Positions 59,676-64,000 of a stretch of DNA of 64,000 nucleotides are shown here, piece after piece. How positions within the stretch are numbered: position 1 is the stretch's first letter; each line of letters starts with the position of its first letter. Position numbers and translations under genes: made by a program. Under the pieces are notes generated by a model. That model was not told the DNA's origin, did no database searches, and saw only the letters and a list, made by a program, of their open reading frames with translations. Source of the DNA: SHLQ01 sp964451305 (GTDB lineage: Bacteria; Actinomycetota; Acidimicrobiia; Acidimicrobiales; SHLQ01); the NCBI GenBank assembly GCA_964451305.1, contig CAYVHV010000002.1, forward strand, positions 62,001 through 126,000. The letters run 5' to 3'.

Positions 59676-60983
59676 ATGGCAATTGCAGAATCTTCCGCCG
59701 AGTCAGATCCGTCGATTCTCGTCGGAGCGAGTCGCGTCATGGGACGCGACAACGCCGTTCTTCGCCTGAGCGAAGAAGAGGCGGCGGCGATGACGTTGAC
59801 ACCAGAAGACGAGTTTGGCGATCAGAAGATGATCATCAATATGGGTCCCTCGCACCCATCGACCCACGGCGTGTTGCGCTTGATGCTCGAGATGGAAGGC
59901 GAAACTGTCCTTCGCTCCAAACCCATCATTGGATATCTGCACACCGGCATGGAAAAGACTGGCGAGCAGCTCACCTACCTACAGGGTTGCACCAACGTGA
60001 CCCGCATGGATTACTCCTCGCCGCTGTTCACCGAGCTGGCGTTTTCGCTCGCCGTTGAGAATCTCATCGGAATGGAGATCCCCGAGCGCGCAACGTGGAT
60101 CCGCATGATGATGACCGAGTTGAACCGCATGGCCTCACACATGTTGTTCATGGCTACCAACGGCATGGACCTCGGCGCCGTCTCGATGATGATCTATGGC
60201 TGGCGAGAACGCGAACCGCTCCTGCGCTTCTTCGAAAAGGTCACCGGCCTTCGAATGAACCACAACTACATCCGTCCAGGAGGCGTTGCGGCCGACCTTC
60301 CCGACGGATGGCAGCAAGATCTCCTCGACTACCTCGACCTCATCACCCCTCGCCTCGAGGAGTACCACGTCCTCATGAACGGCCAGCCGATCTGGCGTGA
60401 CCGCCTCCAAGGCGTTGGCGTCATGAACGAGGCCGAATGTCTGGCGCTCGGTACCACCGGTCCGCTCCTGCGTTCGACCGGAAGTAGCTGGGATCTTCGC
60501 CGGGATATGCCATACCTGGCCTATGACCAGGTCGAATTCGACATTCCCGTGGGTAACTATGGCGACTGCTTTGACCGGTACGCGATTCGTCTCGCCGAGA
60601 TCGAAGAGTCGATGCGGATTGTTCGCCAGTGCATCGAGAAGATGCCTGCGGGCGACTACCGAGCCCAGGACAAGAAGGTCACGCCTCCACCTCGGGCACG
60701 CATCGACGAGTCGATGGAAGCACTGATTCACCACTTCAAGATCTTCACCGAGGGTTACAAAGTACCCGTTGGTGAAACGTACGCTGCCGTCGAGAGCCCT
60801 CGTGGTGAACTCGGCGTCTACATCGTGTCGGATGGCTCGTCGACCCCGTATCGGATGCACGTTCGAGCGCCGAGCTTTGTGAACCTTCAGACACTTCCGC
60901 ACTTGATGGAGAACGGTCTGCTCGCAGACGGCGTCGCAATCATCTCCAGCGTCGACCCGATCATGGGAGAAGTCGACAGATGA
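59676..60983 (+). CDS. nuoD: NADH-quinone oxidoreductase subunit D
   Basis: 435 aa from ATG 59676, following GGAGAG; the frame is open further upstream but that overlaps nuoC. The 49-kDa signature INMGPSHPSTHGVLR is near residue 54, followed by GYLHTGMEK and the C-terminal RMHVRAPSFVNLQ and DPIMGEVDR end. It forms the quinone-binding site together with NuoB. Confidence 0.97.
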   Translation: MAIAESSAESDPSILVGASRVMGRDNAVLRLSEEEAAAMTLTPEDEFGDQKMIINMGPSHPSTHGVLRLMLEMEGETVLRSKPIIGYLHTGMEKTGEQLTYLQGCTNVTRMDYSSPLFTELAFSLAVENLIGMEIPERATWIRMMMTELNRMASHMLFMATNGMDLGAVSMMIYGWREREPLLRFFEKVTGLRMNHNYIRPGGVAADLPDGWQQDLLDYLDLITPRLEEYHVLMNGQPIWRDRLQGVGVMNEAECLALGTTGPLLRSTGSSWDLRRDMPYLAYDQVEFDIPVGNYGDCFDRYAIRLAEIEESMRIVRQCIEKMPAGDYRAQDKKVTPPPRARIDESMEALIHHFKIFTEGYKVPVGETYAAVESPRGELGVYIVSDGSSTPYRMHVRAPSFVNLQTLPHLMENGLLADGVAIISSVDPIMGEVDR

Positions 60984-61006
60984 CGCCGTTCGCTTCGCTC
61001 ACTAAC

Positions 61007-61051
61007 CGAGTTTCCGTATTGGCCCAGCCCTGGGGGGCTTCCCCAAACTCG
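61007..61051 (+). other. Inverted repeat in the nuoD-nuoE gap
   Basis: CGAGTTT (61007-61013) pairs with AAACTCG (61045-61051), with an inner TGGGG/CCCCA pair. It lies in the 112-base space (60984-61095), the only real gap in an otherwise tightly packed nuo run. No U-tract follows. Confidence 0.35.
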
Positions 61052-61095
61052 AGTTTCGCCTGCGGCGAGACATCGCGTGCCCGAAGGATCGTTTC

Positions 61096-61740
61096 ATGAG
61101 CAGATTGAATGATGCCAATGTTTTGTTGGCCAAGGACATGATTCGGCGCTACCCGCGTCCGAAATCTGCCCTCATTCCGTTATTGCATCTCGCCCAAGAA
61201 CAAGATGGCTGGGTTTCCGATGAAGCCATGGCGCATCTTGGAGAGCTCGTTGGAGTGACCGCCGCAGAAGTCCGCGGCACCTGCACCTTCTACGAGATGT
61301 TCAAACTGCATCCCGTTGGCAAGTACATGGTCAATATCTGCACGAATCTGTCATGTCAGCTGCTCGGTGGTGAAGAGCTCCTCCATCACGCAGAAGAAAC
61401 CCTCGGCATTCGTGCAGGCGGTACGACGAGCGACGGCATGTTCACGATCGAAGATGTCGAGTGCATCGCTGCATGTACCGAAGCTCCGTGTATTCAGGTG
61501 AACTACCGGTTTGGTCTTCGCCTGACCCACGACGACTTCGACGACATCATCGCTGCATTGCGTGCGGGCAACACCCCAGACAAGTTGATTACGGCAAACC
61601 CCGGCGAAGTTATCCCGTCTCACGGCACGCTCGGCCTCTCGCGCCAAGTCATGACCGAGGAACAAACGGCGCATATCGTCGCGCCCGAACAGGTCACCGA
61701 GGCGCCGGTGTGGCTCACAACGTCAGGTAAGGACAACTAA
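61096..61740 (+). CDS. nuoE: NADH-quinone oxidoreductase subunit E
   Basis: 214 aa. Thioredoxin-like [2Fe-2S] subunit; ligands are Cys in CTNLSC (C-x4-C) and CIAACTEAPC region (C-x3-C). The N-terminal helices match the 24-kDa subunit (PLLHLAQEQDGWVSDEA). A C-terminal extension beyond the cluster domain is rich in Thr, Val and Pro. Its stop overlaps the nuoF start by one base (TAATGG). Confidence 0.96.
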   Translation: MSRLNDANVLLAKDMIRRYPRPKSALIPLLHLAQEQDGWVSDEAMAHLGELVGVTAAEVRGTCTFYEMFKLHPVGKYMVNICTNLSCQLLGGEELLHHAEETLGIRAGGTTSDGMFTIEDVECIAACTEAPCIQVNYRFGLRLTHDDFDDIIAALRAGNTPDKLITANPGEVIPSHGTLGLSRQVMTEEQTAHIVAPEQVTEAPVWLTTSGKDN

Positions 61741-63137
61741 TGGCAACTGGAGATTACGTCCCCCACGCGCCGGGTTATGTCGACTCGCCAGGCGAGAAGA
61801 TCGTGACGTCTCGATTTACATTCGAAGACAGCTACACGATGGAACGCTACGAGGCGACCGGTGGTTACACGGGTCTTCGCGCAGCGCTCGAACAGTCTCC
61901 TGACGAGGTGCACGGCACGACACGCGACGCAACACTGCTCGGTCGTGGTGGCGCAGGTTTCCCCGCAGGAATCAAGTGGGGCTTCTGTCCCGACGACGTG
62001 TGGCCTCGCTACCTCGTTGTCAACGGTGACGAGTCCGAACCCGGAACGTATAAAGACCGCCTCTTGATGGAACGCGATCCTCATCAGTTGATCGAGGGCT
62101 GCCTTATTGCGTGTTACGCCATTGGTCTCACGCAGTGCTTCCTCTATGTCCGCGGCGAGATGGCCGTGGCCCAACAACGCATCGCCGACGCCTTGAATGA
62201 GGCGTATGCGAAGGGCTATGTCGGCCAGAACATTCTCGGAACCGACTTCTCGGTCGACATCGTGCTGCACTGGGGTGCTGGCGCCTACATCGTCGGCGAA
62301 GAGACCGCCCTCATCGAAAGCCTCGAGGGCAATCGTGGAATGCCTCGGCTCAAGCCACCATTCTTCCCTGCAGCGGTTGGCCTGTACGGCCAGCCAACGA
62401 TCGTCAACAACGTCGAGACGCTCGCCAACCTCCCGTGGTTGATGAATCACGGCGCCGATGAATACAAAAAGTACGGCAGCGAAACCTCTCCCGGGACACG
62501 CATGTTTGCCGTGTCTGGCCAGGTCAAGCGACCAGGCGTGTACGAAGTCGAACAAGGTGTGACCACCTACGAAGATCTTCTCTACGGAGACGACTACTGC
62601 CAAGGCATGCTGCCAGGGCGCGAGCTCAAGGCCTTTGTTCCCGGCGGTGGCTCAGCCCCATGGCTCTTCCCCGAGCAAGTCTCGCTTCCACTCGAAGCCC
62701 GTCCTGTCGGTGCGGCCGGAACGATGCTCGGCTCCGGCGCCGTCATGGTTATGGATGACACCACCGACGCGGTCAAAGCCGCACTTCGTCTCGTGCGCTT
62801 CTACGCACGGGAATCGTGCGGCAAGTGCGCGCCATGTCGCGAAGGCACGAGCTGGGAGGAGAAGATCCTCCAGCGCATCCTCGACGGCCACGGTCGACCC
62901 GGCGATATCGAGCTCCTGCTCGACATTGGTGACAACATTTCTCCCGGACCATACCCGGTTGCATCCCATGAGTCCGAAGGGCTCGAAGCGGTCCCTTTCC
63001 CTCCTCGCCAAACCACGATTTGTCCACTCGGTCCGTCGTCGGTTGCGCCGATCACCTCCGCGCTGCGACGGTTCCGCCACGAGTTCGACGAGAAGATCGC
63101 GGCTGCGAATGAGACGTCTGTAGAGGTAACAGCGTGA
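61740..63137 (+). CDS. nuoF: NADH-quinone oxidoreductase subunit F
   Basis: 465 aa. FMN/NADH-binding 51-kDa subunit with GRGGAGFPAG (FMN loop), NGDESEPGTYKDR, GAGAYIVGEETALIESLEG, and the [4Fe-4S] N3 site ESCGKCAPCREGT. It oxidises NADH and starts the cluster chain. Overlaps nuoG by four bases. Confidence 0.97.
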   Translation: MATGDYVPHAPGYVDSPGEKIVTSRFTFEDSYTMERYEATGGYTGLRAALEQSPDEVHGTTRDATLLGRGGAGFPAGIKWGFCPDDVWPRYLVVNGDESEPGTYKDRLLMERDPHQLIEGCLIACYAIGLTQCFLYVRGEMAVAQQRIADALNEAYAKGYVGQNILGTDFSVDIVLHWGAGAYIVGEETALIESLEGNRGMPRLKPPFFPAAVGLYGQPTIVNNVETLANLPWLMNHGADEYKKYGSETSPGTRMFAVSGQVKRPGVYEVEQGVTTYEDLLYGDDYCQGMLPGRELKAFVPGGGSAPWLFPEQVSLPLEARPVGAAGTMLGSGAVMVMDDTTDAVKAALRLVRFYARESCGKCAPCREGTSWEEKILQRILDGHGRPGDIELLLDIGDNISPGPYPVASHESEGLEAVPFPPRQTTICPLGPSSVAPITSALRRFRHEFDEKIAAANETSVEVTA

Positions 63138-64000
63138 CGACTACCGAGCCTGAAGCAGAAGCAGAAGTTATCCCCGGTGTTGCCGTCACCCTGAACGGCC
63201 AAGAAATCCAAGCGAACAAAGGTGAGCTGCTGATCGATGCAGCAGAGCGTCACGGTGTGTACATCCCACGCTTCTGTTATCACCCACGGATGAAGCCGGT
63301 CGGCATGTGCCGTATGTGCCTCGTCGAGGTCGATACCGGTCGTGGCCCTGGGCTTCAACCGTCGTGCATGCTCAACGTGTCCGACGGCATGGTCGTCGAA
63401 ACCGAGAGTGATGTCACAAAGAAGGCTCAGGACGGAATTCTCGAGTTCCTTCTGATCAACCACCCGCTCGATTGTCCTGTCTGTGACAAAGGCGGCGAGT
63501 GCCCGCTCCAGGACCAGACCATGGCGTATGGGCCCGGCGAGAGTCGCTTCGTCGAAGAGAAGCGGCACTTCCAAAAGCCGATCCCGATCAGCGACATTGT
63601 CTACCTCGATCGCGAGCGTTGCATCTTATGCGACCGGTGCACGCGATTTGCAAAGGAAGTTGCCGGCGATCCGCTCATCCACTTCCAAGCTCGTGGCAAC
63701 CAGACCGAGGTCAACACGTTCCCCGACGAACCGTTCTCCTCGTACTTCTCGGGCAACACGGTTCAGATTTGCCCGGTCGGTGCGCTGACCGCACAGCCGT
63801 ACCGCTTCAAGGCGCGGCCATGGGACCTCACCGAAACGCCATCGACGGCAACGACCGACTCTGTCGGTGCACGAATCACCGTGCAAGGTTCTCGAAACCA
63901 GGTACTCCGCTACCTCGGCGTAGACAGCGACGCAGTGAACTGGGGATGGCTCAGCGACAAGGAGCGCTTCAGCTTCGAAGCGTGGAACTCCGAAGCTCGC
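63134..64000 (+). CDS. nuoG: NADH-quinone oxidoreductase subunit G (truncated at window edge)
   Basis: 289 codons of the 5' end; the frame runs open to the last base. GTG 63134 overlaps the nuoF stop (GTGA). The N-terminal [2Fe-2S] N1b region is FCYHPRMKPVGMCRMC with a later Cys; then the HPLDCPVCDKGGECPLQD block (N5), and the [4Fe-4S] N4 site CILCDRCTRF with CPVGAL. The molybdopterin-like domain begins near the end. The remainder of the operon is beyond the window. Confidence 0.96.
   Translation, partial: MTTTEPEAEAEVIPGVAVTLNGQEIQANKGELLIDAAERHGVYIPRFCYHPRMKPVGMCRMCLVEVDTGRGPGLQPSCMLNVSDGMVVETESDVTKKAQDGILEFLLINHPLDCPVCDKGGECPLQDQTMAYGPGESRFVEEKRHFQKPIPISDIVYLDRERCILCDRCTRFAKEVAGDPLIHFQARGNQTEVNTFPDEPFSSYFSGNTVQICPVGALTAQPYRFKARPWDLTETPSTATTDSVGARITVQGSRNQVLRYLGVDSDAVNWGWLSDKERFSFEAWNSEAR

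Noticed and set aside
1..64000. tRNA, rRNA, riboswitch or prophage genes
   Set aside because: No tRNA T-arm pattern with a matching acceptor stem, conserved rRNA segment, integrase, transposase or phage structural gene was found by eye. Small RNAs cannot be excluded without a covariance-model search.

Overview
The window looks like the chromosome of a free-living, probably marine actinobacterium. Class Acidimicrobiia (Ilumatobacter-like) is my best guess. The reasons are two WhiB-family regulators, a SenX3/RegX3-type phosphate system behind a Streptomyces-style PHO box, a Rv0958/Rv0959-like AAA ATPase and VWA pair, ppk next to a Nudix gene as in mycobacteria, a DMSP demethylase-like gene, many GTG starts, and frequent placement of a -10 hexamer six bases before the start codon. 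The taxonomy is inference from gene content, because no rRNA or tRNA gene is visible. I see no prophage, insertion sequence or CRISPR array. One 100-N assembly gap lies at 14374-14473, inside a repeat-rich gene.

Layout. 1-13.6 kb holds mostly metabolic and house-keeping genes: cyclopropane synthase, an EamA permease, a GNAT enzyme, a DmdA-like demethylase, an RDD protein, a ChlI/MoxR-like AAA ATPase, two tandem DUF4173-like membrane proteins, trpS, a SpoU methyltransferase, an ornithine cyclodeaminase-like protein and a catalytically degenerate GH1-like protein. 13.7-16.1 kb is a large envelope protein: Ala/Gly/Lys/Asp repeats, one membrane segment, a BON-like region, a FAS1 domain and an OmpA domain. 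16.2-22.6 kb contains a small zinc-ribbon protein, the VWA partner of the AAA ATPase, an alpha/beta hydrolase, a LOG-family protein, two whiB genes and tatA.

22.6-32.3 kb is a phosphate block: ppk, nudix, pstS-pstC-pstA-pstB-phoU-senX3-regX3, with a PHO box in front of pstS. An 0.8-kb gene-poor stretch follows (32.3-33.1 kb). Next come cydAB, an MFS-like permease, a Zincin_2-like protein, a sugar-nucleotide epimerase-like protein, an HtrA-like protein lacking its catalytic Asp, moaE, mreB, a HAD phosphatase, a VOC protein divergent from hemB-hemL, and an M16 lipoprotein protease.

49.9-64 kb is an electron-transport block. A mono-haem cytochrome c gene diverges from an operon encoding a three-helix membrane protein, a 2[4Fe-4S] ferredoxin, a b6-type cytochrome b, a subunit-IV-like protein, a Rieske protein, a di-haem cytochrome c and a three-helix protein with a large loop. 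This operon runs by overlapping codons straight into nuoABCDEFG, which leaves the window inside nuoG. The cytochrome b is split as in b6f complexes. It keeps the Cys that would carry the extra haem c(i) and has b6-type haem-ligand spacing, unlike the usual actinobacterial QcrCAB. This non-canonical quinol:cytochrome c module, with its shared IPxHLLxR peptide and paired CRP/FNR-like operators, is the most interesting item in the window.
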